Shown here one piece after another: positions 1 to 6,358 of a stretch of 8,687 nt of DNA. Where the stretch lies: positions 1 to 8,687 of the forward strand of contig CAZTAJ010000146.1 of the NCBI GenBank assembly GCA_964611575.1, in the 5' to 3' direction. The notes beneath the pieces were generated by a model. The model saw only the letters and a list, made by a program, of their open reading frames with translations, had not been told where the DNA came from and did no database searches. Position 1 is the first letter of the stretch; the number at the start of each line of letters is the position of its first letter. This stretch comes from CAITUY01 sp964611575. Its GTDB lineage: Bacteria > Verrucomicrobiota > Kiritimatiellia > CAIKKV01 > CAITUY01. Position numbers and translations under genes: made by a program.

Positions 1-96
1 GCACCGGTGCCTGAAAATAAACGAAACTCACTGCCAGTTGAGAAAGTCGGGCTAGGAGCGGATCGTTCTGCCGGGATGCACAGGATTATGTGTTTT

Positions 97-160
97 TGTA
101 GGGCCGCTGCTTGTCGGCGTGCCTTGCGCAAGACGGTGATCCGCAAGCGGACGCCCTACA
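97..160. repeat. 64-bp imperfect palindromic element with TGTAGGGC ends
   Basis: The element begins TGTAGGGC (97-104) and ends with the exact complement GCCCTACA (153-160). Comparing the two ends inward, about 15 of the first 20 positions match in inverted orientation, including a shared GCTTG block. The centre contains a perfect 10-bp palindrome, CTTGCGCAAG (123-132). It could fold into one long stem or serve as a small dispersed palindromic unit of REP or MITE type. Only one copy is visible here, so its status as a repeat family is inferred from its structure alone. Confidence 0.5.
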
Positions 161-175
161 TGTCCTTCGGCCCCC

Positions 176-211
176 GTGCCCCATTACGGGCACACGCGCG
201 AAAATGCGTGT
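176..211. other. Two overlapping short hairpins in the gene-free 5' region
   Basis: GTGCCC (176-181) pairs with GGGCAC (188-193) over a 6-nt loop, and ACACGC (192-197) pairs with GCGTGT (206-211) over an 8-nt loop. The stems share bases 192-193, so they cannot both form fully. Neither is followed by a T-run, so they are not typical intrinsic terminators. The surrounding 1-398 region has no ORF with recognisable protein features and no recognisable tRNA or rRNA. No function can be assigned. Confidence 0.3.
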
Positions 212-262
212 CAGACGTTCTGGACGGCTGTATAAACGATAAAACGATGAAGAAAGACCACT

Positions 263-298
263 GGCGTCCTACCGGGACGCCGAGGCTGAAGGGGTTAG
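263..298 (+). repeat. Partial copy of dispersed repeat R1 with an adjoining hairpin
   Basis: Positions 274-298 read GGGACGCCGAG, then GCTGAAG and GGGTTAG. This matches 6127-6152 (GGGACGCCGAG, ACTGAAG, CGGTTTAG) with two substitutions and one missing T. It is therefore a third, partial member of the R1 family, in the same orientation as the copy at 6123-6170. Its left part also forms a perfect 7-bp hairpin, GGCGTCC (263-269) with GGACGCC (275-281) over a 5-nt loop. No T-tract follows. Confidence 0.55.
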
Positions 299-322
299 TG
301 AAATACACCCTGCCCTTCGCCC

Positions 323-351
323 TTGTATCGCATGTCTTGAGTTGATTTAAT
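323..351 (+). promoter_or_regulatory. Weak candidate promoter for the toxin-antitoxin operon
   Basis: TTGTAT (323-328), a 17-nt spacer and TTTAAT (346-351) resemble a sigma-70 pair with a poor -35 (3/6) and a good -10 (5/6). This would give a leader of roughly 40 nt before the antitoxin ATG at 399. An alternative pair is TTGATT (342-347) with TAATCT (367-372), but its 19-nt spacer is long. The choice is an inference from consensus matching. Confidence 0.25.
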
Positions 352-398
352 AGTCACATCGACGCGTAATCTGTGAAGAATCGTCAGCGAGGTGAAAG

Positions 399-632
399 AT
401 GACGGCATTGTCTGAAAAGATATATAACGAGGTGCTGGATCTCCCGACCGATGAGAGGTTATCTTTGCTCGATAAACTGTTGCACGTCATAACCATTCCT
501 GCCGCAACAGACATTGAAAAGGCCTGGCTCGAGGAGTCTCACAAGCGGCTTGCCGATATTCGGTCAGGTAGAGTTCAGACAATACCGGGTGAAGTCGTAT
601 TTGAGGAAATTAAGGCGAGATTTCAGAAATGA
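399..632 (+). CDS. Addiction-module antitoxin (PF09720-type, ParD-like role)
   Basis: This 77-residue protein resembles the short 'addiction module' antitoxins of Pfam PF09720. Visible hallmarks are the N-terminal helix with LDLPTDERLSLLDKLL (residues 13-28), a central EKAWLEE segment (40-46) followed by KRLADIRSG, and a C-terminal IPGEVVFEEIKARF stretch (62-75), which in this family is thought to wrap the toxin. The ATG at 399 is preceded by GAGGTG (389-394) with 4-nt spacing, a good Shine-Dalgarno site. Its stop overlaps the toxin start in ATGA (629-632), the usual translational coupling of such pairs. The expected role is to neutralise the downstream ParE-like toxin and, by analogy, to help repress its own promoter. 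No separate DNA-binding fold is obvious from the sequence. Confidence 0.87.
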   Translation: MTALSEKIYNEVLDLPTDERLSLLDKLLHVITIPAATDIEKAWLEESHKRLADIRSGRVQTIPGEVVFEEIKARFQK

Positions 633-922
633 GACACGAGTTTGCTCAGGCAGCGCGGGACGAATTCTTCAACAGTATTGATTACTACGAACTTCAGCAA
701 CCGGGGCTTGGCTTCACCTTTTCGGAACAGGTCAACGCTGCCATTGAGCGCATCCTTGAATTTCCCCAGGGTTGGACTCCGCTGGACAATACGTTCAATC
801 GATGTCTTGTTAAGGAGTTTCCTTACGCCTTGATTTACACGGTTACGGATCAAGTGGTGATCGTTGTCGCTGTGATGAATCTTCATAGAAGGCCGGATTA
901 TTGGCGAAACAGGAGTCGGTAG
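629..922 (+). CDS. Type II toxin, RelE/ParE family
   Basis: The 97-residue product has the full RelE/ParE pattern. An N-terminal helix carries A-x-x-E and YYE (A9 to E21), followed by the turn PGLGFTF (25-31) and the second helix, SEQVNAAIERI (32-42). Then come FPQGW (45-49), NRCLVKEFPYALIY (57-70) and a final strand ending NLHRRPDYW (84-92). This fold includes gyrase-targeting ParE toxins and ribosome-dependent RelE mRNA interferases. The AV-x-x-x-H-R-R-P-x-Y-W ending is the style usually annotated ParE, but the target cannot be decided from sequence. The ATG overlaps the antitoxin stop, and a weak AAGG at 612-615 could assist initiation. The gene appears intact. Confidence 0.87.
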   Translation: MRHEFAQAARDEFFNSIDYYELQQPGLGFTFSEQVNAAIERILEFPQGWTPLDNTFNRCLVKEFPYALIYTVTDQVVIVVAVMNLHRRPDYWRNRSR

Positions 923-936
923 TTGTAATTTACAGT

Positions 937-970
937 CTGACCCTTCACGTGCGCTGACCCTTCACGCGCC
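937..970 (+). repeat. 17-bp tandem dimer downstream of the toxin gene
   Basis: CTGACCCTTCACG occurs at 937-949 and again at 954-966. The complete 17-bp units (937-953 and 954-970) agree at 15 of 17 positions. Just beyond, ATCTCCAAT occurs twice (973-981 and 989-997), 16 bp apart. These are simple direct repeats in the gap after the toxin gene. No hairpin or terminator signal is evident. Confidence 0.6.
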
Positions 971-1021
971 CAATCTCCAATGAAACCCATCTCCAATAAC
1001 CAGCATGGCACGCCGGAGCCT

Positions 1022-1049
1022 ATACCCGGGCGAAGGCGGCTGCCCCCTG
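1022..1049 (+). repeat. Dispersed repeat R2, copy A
   Basis: This 28-bp core matches the reverse complement of 6377-6404 at 26 of 28 positions. Weaker similarity extends further left. At the other locus the same sequence encodes part of the ATPase C-terminus (YPGAGGCPL). Here, the frame opened by an ATG at 1005 reads YPGEGGCPL and stops at 1083-1085. The 26-codon reading frame is too short to call a gene, and the resemblance is best explained by a shared repeat. Confidence 0.65.
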
Positions 1050-1095
1050 TCATCCGTTATCTGTCCTCTGTCCTCTGTCCTCTGACCTCTCCCCC
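1047..1095 (+). repeat. Seven-unit 7-bp tandem array abutting the SDR start codon
   Basis: Exactly seven 7-mers of the type CTGTCCT run from 1047 to 1095. They include three perfect CTGTCCT units (1061-1081), one CTGACCT and degenerate end units. The array stops at the base before the ATG at 1096. Its complement has the same character as the CAGAG-type array at 6172-6220, which also has seven units. The tract is pyrimidine-rich and contains no Shine-Dalgarno sequence. Confidence 0.75.
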
Positions 1096-2163
1096 ATGAA
1101 CCCTCTAGCTCAGGATCTTGACCATGTCCTTGCCCACACCGAAGGGCTGTGGGATGAGTTTCGTGGCCAACGCATCTTCATCACCGGCGGTACGGGATTC
1201 TTCGGGTGCTGGTTGCTGGAGAGTTTTTGCTGGGCCAACGACAAACTGGGGCTTGGAGCGCAAGCTTGGGTCTTGACGAGGGATCCTGACGCTTTCCGGC
1301 TGAAAGCCCCGCACTTGGCGGCCCATCGCTCCGTAACCCTGCATATGGGGGACGTCCGGCGATTCGATTTCCCGGATGGCCTTTTCTCGCATGTCATACA
1401 CGCGGCGACGGAAGCCAGTGCCCGGTTGAACGCCGAGAACCCCCTGTTGATGCTGGATACAATTGTGGAAGGAACCCGGCGCGCGCTGGATTTCGCCCTG
1501 CACTGCGGCGCCCGGAAGTTCCTGCTGACCAGTTCCGGCGCGGTCTATGGGCCGCAACCCCCCGAACTGACGCACATCCCCGAGGAGTATGGTGGCGCAC
1601 CCGACCCGCTTGATCCCGCATCGGCGTACGGTGAAGGGAAGCGGGTGGCCGAGCACATGTGTTCGCTTTATCACGGAAAGACGGGGCTTGAAACCAAGAT
1701 CGCACGCTGTTTCGCGTTCGTCGGTCCATACCTCCCCCTGGATGCTCACTTTGCCGTGGGGAACTTCATTCGGGATGCGTTGATCGGTGGAGCCCTCGTT
1801 ATGAAGAGCGACGGAGTCTCACGACGGTCCTATCTCTATGCTGCGGACCTGGCGGTCTGGCTGTGGACAATTTTGGTCCGGGGCGCCCCAACGCGTGCCT
1901 ACAATGTCGGTGACGAGCGCTGCCTGACCATCAGGGAGTTGGCACTCAAAGTCGCCCTTGCAGCAGGGACGGGATGCAAGGTAGTGTCAAAGGGCAAACA
2001 GGGCAGCGACCATCGGGGGGGTGACTACGTTCCTGCGACGACGCGTGCGCGGGTTGAGTTGGGACTAAAGGCGGGTGTTGGGTGCGATGAGGCGTTGCAG
2101 CGGACACTCCGGTATTTTGCGGAGCGTTCTTCATCCGAGTCTCCCAAAGGCGTGCAGTCATGA
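1096..2163 (+). CDS. NAD-dependent epimerase/dehydratase (extended SDR), nucleotide-sugar type
   Basis: The 355-residue protein is an extended short-chain dehydrogenase/reductase. ITGGTGFFG (29-37) is the Rossmann glycine motif, TSSGAVYG (145-152) holds the catalytic serine region, and Y178-x3-K182 in YGEGK is the catalytic pair. The substrate-side segment RCFAFVGPYLPLDAHFAVG (204-222) and the NVGDE (270-274) region match nucleotide-sugar dehydratases, epimerases and decarboxylases. The family usually epimerises, dehydrates or reduces NDP-sugars with bound NAD(P). The exact substrate is not readable. The ATG at 1096 directly follows the 7-mer array and has no ribosome binding site. It is kept because the 28 residues before ITGG have the usual length, and I saw no better in-frame start. 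The stop overlaps the aminotransferase start (ATGA, 2160-2163), indicating an operon. Confidence 0.88.
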   Translation: MNPLAQDLDHVLAHTEGLWDEFRGQRIFITGGTGFFGCWLLESFCWANDKLGLGAQAWVLTRDPDAFRLKAPHLAAHRSVTLHMGDVRRFDFPDGLFSHVIHAATEASARLNAENPLLMLDTIVEGTRRALDFALHCGARKFLLTSSGAVYGPQPPELTHIPEEYGGAPDPLDPASAYGEGKRVAEHMCSLYHGKTGLETKIARCFAFVGPYLPLDAHFAVGNFIRDALIGGALVMKSDGVSRRSYLYAADLAVWLWTILVRGAPTRAYNVGDERCLTIRELALKVALAAGTGCKVVSKGKQGSDHRGGDYVPATTRARVELGLKAGVGCDEALQRTLRYFAERSSSESPKGVQS

Positions 2164-3338
2164 AGAAGCTATCCAGTGCAGCCGGGCGTATTGAGGGGCA
2201 GCCCATGTTCAAGGTCCTCTCCCATGTGTTGGAAATGGAGAGGAATGGACGTGACATCGTTCATTTCGAGATCGGCGACCCCGATTTTGCGACGCCGTCC
2301 AACATTGTCGAGGCGGGTTGCGCGGCTTTGCGGAATGGCAAGACACACTACACGGATTCCATGGGGTTGCCGGCTTTCCGCGAGACCATCCGGGATACGA
2401 CCCTCGGTTCGCGCGGGTTTCGTCCCGACATGAACCAGGTCCTCATCACGCCGGGGGCCAACATCATCATCTACTTCGCCGTTCGATGTCTGGTGGAGCC
2501 CGGAGAAGAAGTGATTGTCCCTGATCCCGGTTTCCCCAGCTACTATTCGGTCTTGAATTTCTGTGGCGCGGTTCCTGTCCGGGTTCCACTTCGTGAGGCG
2601 AATGCCTATCGCATGAGCCCTGCGGACGTGGCGGAGCGAATCACCGACAAGACCCGCCTCATTATTCTGAACTCCCCGCACAATCCCACGGGTTCGGTAA
2701 TGACCCCGGCCGAACTGAATGCGGTATTCGATATCGCCGAGAAAGCCGATGTCTACCTCCTGTGCGACGAGATATACTCGCGTATGATCTACGAGGATAT
2801 GGGTCGCTTCTACTCACCGACGAGCAGAGACGCCTGCCGGGTCCGAACCATCCTGGCCAATGGATTCAGCAAGGCTTTTGCCATGACCGGATGGCGCGTC
2901 GGTTGCGCCATCGGCCCGGCCGAGGTGATCGAGAAGATGGGGCTGCTGCTCCAGACCACGTGCTCATGCGTGCCTCCGTTTGTGCAGTATGCGGGTATTG
3001 AAGCCGTGTGTGGCCCCCAGGACGGTCCGCGGATGATGATGCGGGAGTATATGGAAAGACGCGATGTGCTTGTTAGCGGCCTAAACCGGATCCGTGGGGT
3101 GCGGTGTCTCAAGCCGGGTGGAGCGTTCTATGTGTTCCCAAATGTTGAGGACACGGGCCTTACGGATACGACCCTTGCCCAAAAGGCGCTCGACGAGGCG
3201 GGGGTCGCCGTCCTGCCGGGTTCGAACTTTGGCACATACGGCGCCGGACATGTGCGGTTGTGCTACGCCACGTCGCGTGAGCGAATCGTGGAAGGCGTGG
3301 ACCGGCTTGGACATTTGCTGGGGAGGAAAAGCGCGTGA
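2160..3338 (+). CDS. PLP-dependent class I aminotransferase (AspC-like)
   Basis: The 392-residue protein is a fold-type I, class I/II aminotransferase. EIGDPDF (37-43) is the substrate-side N-terminal loop, and NSPHNPTG (171-178) contains the cofactor-contacting N175. DEIYSRMIY (203-211) carries D203 and Y206. SKAFAMTGWRVG (237-248) contains the PLP Schiff-base lysine K238. HVRLCYA (364-370) holds R366, the equivalent of the carboxylate-binding arginine of aspartate aminotransferase. Retention of R366 points to an amino-acid/keto-acid substrate. Nucleotide-sugar transamination is usually done by DegT/DnrJ/EryC1 enzymes, which this is not. AAAGG at 2146-2150 lies 9 nt before the ATG. It is translationally coupled on both sides, to the SDR and to the ThDP enzyme. 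The amino donor and acceptor are unknown. Confidence 0.88.
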   Translation: MKKLSSAAGRIEGQPMFKVLSHVLEMERNGRDIVHFEIGDPDFATPSNIVEAGCAALRNGKTHYTDSMGLPAFRETIRDTTLGSRGFRPDMNQVLITPGANIIIYFAVRCLVEPGEEVIVPDPGFPSYYSVLNFCGAVPVRVPLREANAYRMSPADVAERITDKTRLIILNSPHNPTGSVMTPAELNAVFDIAEKADVYLLCDEIYSRMIYEDMGRFYSPTSRDACRVRTILANGFSKAFAMTGWRVGCAIGPAEVIEKMGLLLQTTCSCVPPFVQYAGIEAVCGPQDGPRMMMREYMERRDVLVSGLNRIRGVRCLKPGGAFYVFPNVEDTGLTDTTLAQKALDEAGVAVLPGSNFGTYGAGHVRLCYATSRERIVEGVDRLGHLLGRKSA

Positions 3339-5146
3339 GAGTGGCTGACTACGTAGCGGATTTCGTCTTTCGTCAAGGCACCCGGCACGTCTTCATGGTG
3401 TCCGGTGGCGGCATGATGTTTCTATCGGATGGAGTGGCTTGCCATCCGAAACTGTCGGCCATATGCAACCATCATGAGCAGGCTTCGGCCATGGCTGCTG
3501 CCGCGTTAGCCAAGTATTCGGGCGACCTGGGCGTGGCGTATTTGACTACGGGTTGTGGTGGAACCAATGCCCTCACGGGTGTTCTCAACGCCTGGCAGGA
3601 CAATACCGCCTGTCTGTTCATTTCCGGGCAGTGCAAGACGCGTGAAACCATACAGGGCAGCGGGTTGCGATTGCGACAGTTTGGCGTGCAGGAGGCGGAC
3701 ATTGTCAGCATTGTCTCTTCGATCACGAAATACTCGGCCATGGTCCGGGACGCGAGTCAGGTCGCCTTCCAGTTGGAAAAGGCTGCATTTCTGGCCCGGA
3801 CCGGGCGCCCGGGACCTGTGTGGTTGGATATCCCGATGGATGTTCAATCGGCCGACATCGATCCCGACGGGGTGCCTCACTTCGATAACATCGCGGCGGC
3901 CGCGTTTACCGGCAAGACCGGCATCACGGGCGACGAATTGGCACTGATCCGGCAGTCGTTGGCCGCTGCGCATCGGCCGATTGTTCTTGCGGGTCAAGGC
4001 GTTCGTCTTGCCCGGGCGACAGAGGCGTTCAAACAGTTTATCGAAACGAACCAAGTGCCTTTTGTCGTTTCACGGCTGGGGATTGACTGTCTTCCGTCGA
4101 ACCACCCTCTGTACATCGGACGCATCGGCACCAAGGGCGACCGTGCCGGCAATTTTGCGATTCAGAATGCCGACCTCGTCCTGGTGTTGGGGTCCCGTCT
4201 GAGTGTGAGTTCGACGGGGCACGAGTACTCGAAGTTTGCCCGTGAGGCCAAAACCATCGTTGTCGACATCGACCCGGCCGAACATCAGAAACGCACGGTG
4301 CGCATCGACCACCTGATCGTGGGCGACGTTCGGCAATGCCTGGAAGCGCTAAACCAGGATCTCTCGTCGCCTCCGCCCGACAGAGGTTCGTGGTTGGTGA
4401 AGTGCAGTGACTGGAAGGCTCGGTGGCCCGTCTGTCTGCCGGAGTATGCGGCGGAAGGTCCGGTGAATTTGTACTACTTCGTCAATCGTCTGTCGGCACT
4501 GATGGCGACGGATGCGGTGGTCATCTCAGATGCCGGGTCTGCATTCTATGCATGTTCGCAGGGCCTTCAACTCCGTGAGCAGCAGCGTTATGTCACTTCC
4601 GGAGGGCAGGCGGAGATGGGGTTCTCCCTGCCAGCCGCCATCGGTATCAGCATGGCGCGCAACAAGGGTGAGGTGATCGGCGTTACCGGCGATGGGTCCT
4701 TTCAGATGAACGTGCAGGAACTGCAGACGGTCGTGCACCACCAGCTTCCGGTAAAACTGTTTGTTTGGAATAACGACGGATACCTGTCTATTCGGTCTAC
4801 GCAGTCTCGTTTCTTCGAGGGGCGGTTGATCGGCACGGATTCAACGTCCGGGGTTTCATTCCCTTCGTTGGAGCGTTTGGCTGCCGCCTACGGGGTGCCG
4901 TTCATTCGCATCAATGCGAGCAGTGAGGTCGAAAGCGGCATTCGCCAGGTGCTGCAGCAGGCGGGACCGGTACTCTGTGAGGTGATGTGTCTTCGCGATC
5001 AGGAGATCGTGCCTGCGGTTTCAACGGCCAAACTAGCTGACGGGCGACTGGTCTCCAAACCCTTGGAGGATATGTACCCGTTTCTTAGTCGCGACGAGTT
5101 CAATGAGAACATGATGGTGGCACCTTTGCCTGAGTCACGCGCCTGA
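3335..5146 (+). CDS. Thiamine diphosphate-dependent enzyme, acetolactate-synthase-like
   Basis: The 603-residue product has the three-domain architecture of ALS/POX-type ThDP enzymes. The N-terminal PYR domain carries the catalytic glutamate in NHHEQ (E48). The middle domain shows LGSRLS (285-290) and VVDIDPAEHQ (309-318). The C-terminal PP domain has GDG (452-454), a 24-residue gap, then NND (479-481), the Mg-ThDP motif. Such enzymes decarboxylate a 2-keto acid and transfer the acyl unit; YerE of yersiniose biosynthesis does this onto a keto-sugar nucleotide. The tail LEDMYPFLSRDEF (577-589) is, from memory, common to homologues in polysaccharide loci. The start is GTG at 3335, overlapping the previous stop in GTGA, with GGGAGG (3321-3326) at 8-nt spacing. 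A true branched-chain acetolactate synthase is less likely given the neighbours and the absence of a small subunit. Confidence 0.87.
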   Translation: MRVADYVADFVFRQGTRHVFMVSGGGMMFLSDGVACHPKLSAICNHHEQASAMAAAALAKYSGDLGVAYLTTGCGGTNALTGVLNAWQDNTACLFISGQCKTRETIQGSGLRLRQFGVQEADIVSIVSSITKYSAMVRDASQVAFQLEKAAFLARTGRPGPVWLDIPMDVQSADIDPDGVPHFDNIAAAAFTGKTGITGDELALIRQSLAAAHRPIVLAGQGVRLARATEAFKQFIETNQVPFVVSRLGIDCLPSNHPLYIGRIGTKGDRAGNFAIQNADLVLVLGSRLSVSSTGHEYSKFAREAKTIVVDIDPAEHQKRTVRIDHLIVGDVRQCLEALNQDLSSPPPDRGSWLVKCSDWKARWPVCLPEYAAEGPVNLYYFVNRLSALMATDAVVISDAGSAFYACSQGLQLREQQRYVTSGGQAEMGFSLPAAIGISMARNKGEVIGVTGDGSFQMNVQELQTVVHHQLPVKLFVWNNDGYLSIRSTQSRFFEGRLIGTDSTSGVSFPSLERLAAAYGVPFIRINASSEVESGIRQVLQQAGPVLCEVMCLRDQEIVPAVSTAKLADGRLVSKPLEDMYPFLSRDEFNENMMVAPLPESRA

Positions 5147-5185
5147 GCGATTCCTCTGGCTGCAATTGAGGGCGAAAGAAACGTC

Positions 5186-6142
5186 ATGAAACTGATCACG
5201 GTTGTTACTCCCTGCTTCAATGAAGAGCAAAACGTCAGTGCGGTCTATGCGCGCGTAAGACAGGCCTTCTCTGCCGTTCCGGGTTACACCTATGAGCATC
5301 TGTTCATCGACAATGCCTCTGAAGACCGGACTCCCGGCATCCTCCGCGAACTGGCGCAGGAGGATTCCCGTGTCAAAGTCATCCTGAACGCCCGTAACTT
5401 CGGTCAATTGCGTTCCCCCTTTCACGCCATACGCGAGGCGGGAGGGGATGCGGTGGTTTTCCTCGTGGCCGACTTGCAGGATCCTCCGGAGTTGATCCCC
5501 CGCTTTATCGAGCTTTGGGAACGGGGCGCGCGTGTGGTGATGGCGGTCAAGACGCGCAGTGCGGAATCGCGGTTGTTGTACGTTCTCCGGGGCTGCTACT
5601 ACCGCTGGCTTCGCCGCGTTTCGGATGTGGCGCTGGTCGACCAGTTCACCGGGTTCGGTCTGTATGACCGGAAAGTCGTGGATATCCTGCGAACGGTGGA
5701 CGATCAGCCGCCGTATTTCCGCGGGATTGTGGCGGAACTCGGCTACGATATTGCCACGGTGGAGTTCACCCAACCCAAGCGGGAGAGGGGCAAGTCCAAG
5801 AATAACTTCTTCTCGCTCTTCGACCTTGCCATAGTGGGCATGACGAGTTACACGAAGGCGCCCCTGCGACTGGCCACCATATTAGGATTCTGTACGGCCA
5901 TTCTCAGTCTGGCGGTTGCGCTCGTCTATTTCGTCTACAAGCTGCTGTTTTGGGAACGTTTCCAGGTTGGTGCAGCGCCGCTGGTTATCGGGCTGTTCTT
6001 CTTTGCCTCGGTGCAATTGTTCTTTCTGGGGGTCATCGGCGAATACGTAGGCGCGATCTACACACAGGTGCGCAAACGTCCGCTGGTCGTCGAGAAGGAA
6101 CGGATCAATTTCGACGGCGGCCCTGAGGGACGCCGAGACTGA
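5186..6142 (+). CDS. Family 2 glycosyltransferase, GtrB/DPM1-like polyprenyl-phosphate sugar transferase
   Basis: The 318-residue protein has an N-terminal GT-A domain with VTPCFNEEQNV (7-17), IDNASEDRT (41-49) and the metal-binding DLQDPPE (96-102). DQFTGFGLYDR (152-162) and KRERGKSK (198-205) follow. Two hydrophobic helices at about 227-252 and 262-290 anchor the C-terminus. This layout is that of GtrB, ArnC and Dpm1-type enzymes, which transfer a sugar from an NDP-sugar to polyprenyl phosphate at the inner membrane. The gene starts 39 nt after the ThDP gene; GAGGG (5168-5172) is rather distant from the ATG. No GtrA-like flippase or final transferase is present. The last codons (EGRRD and stop) lie inside repeat R1, so the tail appears to be repeat-derived. 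Confidence 0.9.
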   Translation: MKLITVVTPCFNEEQNVSAVYARVRQAFSAVPGYTYEHLFIDNASEDRTPGILRELAQEDSRVKVILNARNFGQLRSPFHAIREAGGDAVVFLVADLQDPPELIPRFIELWERGARVVMAVKTRSAESRLLYVLRGCYYRWLRRVSDVALVDQFTGFGLYDRKVVDILRTVDDQPPYFRGIVAELGYDIATVEFTQPKRERGKSKNNFFSLFDLAIVGMTSYTKAPLRLATILGFCTAILSLAVALVYFVYKLLFWERFQVGAAPLVIGLFFFASVQLFFLGVIGEYVGAIYTQVRKRPLVVEKERINFDGGPEGRRD

Positions 6143-6170
6143 AGCGGTTTAGACTGAAGGCTGAAGGCTG
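6123..6170 (+). repeat. Dispersed repeat R1, copy at the glycosyltransferase 3' end
   Basis: This 48-bp sequence matches the reverse complement of 7806-7853 at 43 of 48 positions, and part of it matches 274-298. It starts inside the glycosyltransferase gene, supplies its TGA (6140-6142), and continues as ACTGAAG and GCTGAAG 7-mers. Together with the copy at 7806-7853 it brackets the ATPase region as an inverted pair 1,635 bp apart. Confidence 0.8.
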
Positions 6171-6171
6171 C

Positions 6172-6220
6172 CAGAGATCAGAGATCAGAGGTCAGAGGGC
6201 AGAGGACAGAGGGCAGAGGG
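6172..6220 (+). repeat. Seven-unit CAGAGNN tandem array
   Basis: Seven perfectly phased 7-mers fill 49 bp. Each starts with CAGAG and ends in AT, AT, GT, GG, GA, GG and GG respectively. The array lies just after the R1 copy in the convergent gap. It has the same length and unit count as the array at 1047-1095, in inverted orientation, so the two arrays bracket the four-gene sugar cluster. Confidence 0.85.
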
Positions 6221-6258
6221 CCGCCCGCTGGCTGGATGGGTCAGGAAATGCGAAACAT

Positions 6259-6340
6259 CCAACAGCCAACGTCCAACAACCAACGACCAACGGGGAGAGA
6301 GCATCGCCGCACCACTTGGGCGTTGGACGTTGACTGTTGG
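6259..6340. repeat. Inverted repeat made of CCAAC-type 7-mers
   Basis: The 19-nt arm CCAACAGCCAACGTCCAAC (6259-6277) is complementary to 6322-6340 at 18 of 19 positions. The 44-nt spacer starts with further CCAACNN 7-mers (to 6292), and similar 7-mers in reverse sense continue to 6345. The element sits between convergent genes and could form a large stem-loop acting as a bidirectional transcript end. There is no T-tract, so calling it a terminator would be inference. Confidence 0.75.
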
Positions 6341-6358
6341 GCGTTCATTCGGGGTTTC

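Noticed and set aside
7..345. 112-codon plus-strand ORF in the 5' region
   Set aside because: It runs through a palindromic element and two hairpins, has no recognisable domain or ribosome binding site, and its composition (Arg/Cys-rich patches) reflects the repeats.
1005..1085. 26-codon mini-ORF reading YPGEGGCPL
   Set aside because: It is too short and consists of repeat R2 plus 7-mers. The likeness to the ATPase tail is explained by the shared repeat, so it was not called a gene.
1105..1749. Long minus-strand ORF (214 codons) opposite the SDR gene
   Set aside because: The plus-strand SDR motifs are unambiguous, and the antisense frame has no domain signal. Such shadows are common in GC-rich genes.
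3506..4054. Minus-strand ORF (182 codons) opposite the ThDP enzyme
   Set aside because: It overlaps a well-supported gene in antisense and shows no protein-family features.
6172..6345. Possible CRISPR array
   Set aside because: Units are 7 bp with no unique spacers of 25-40 bp and no cas genes nearby.
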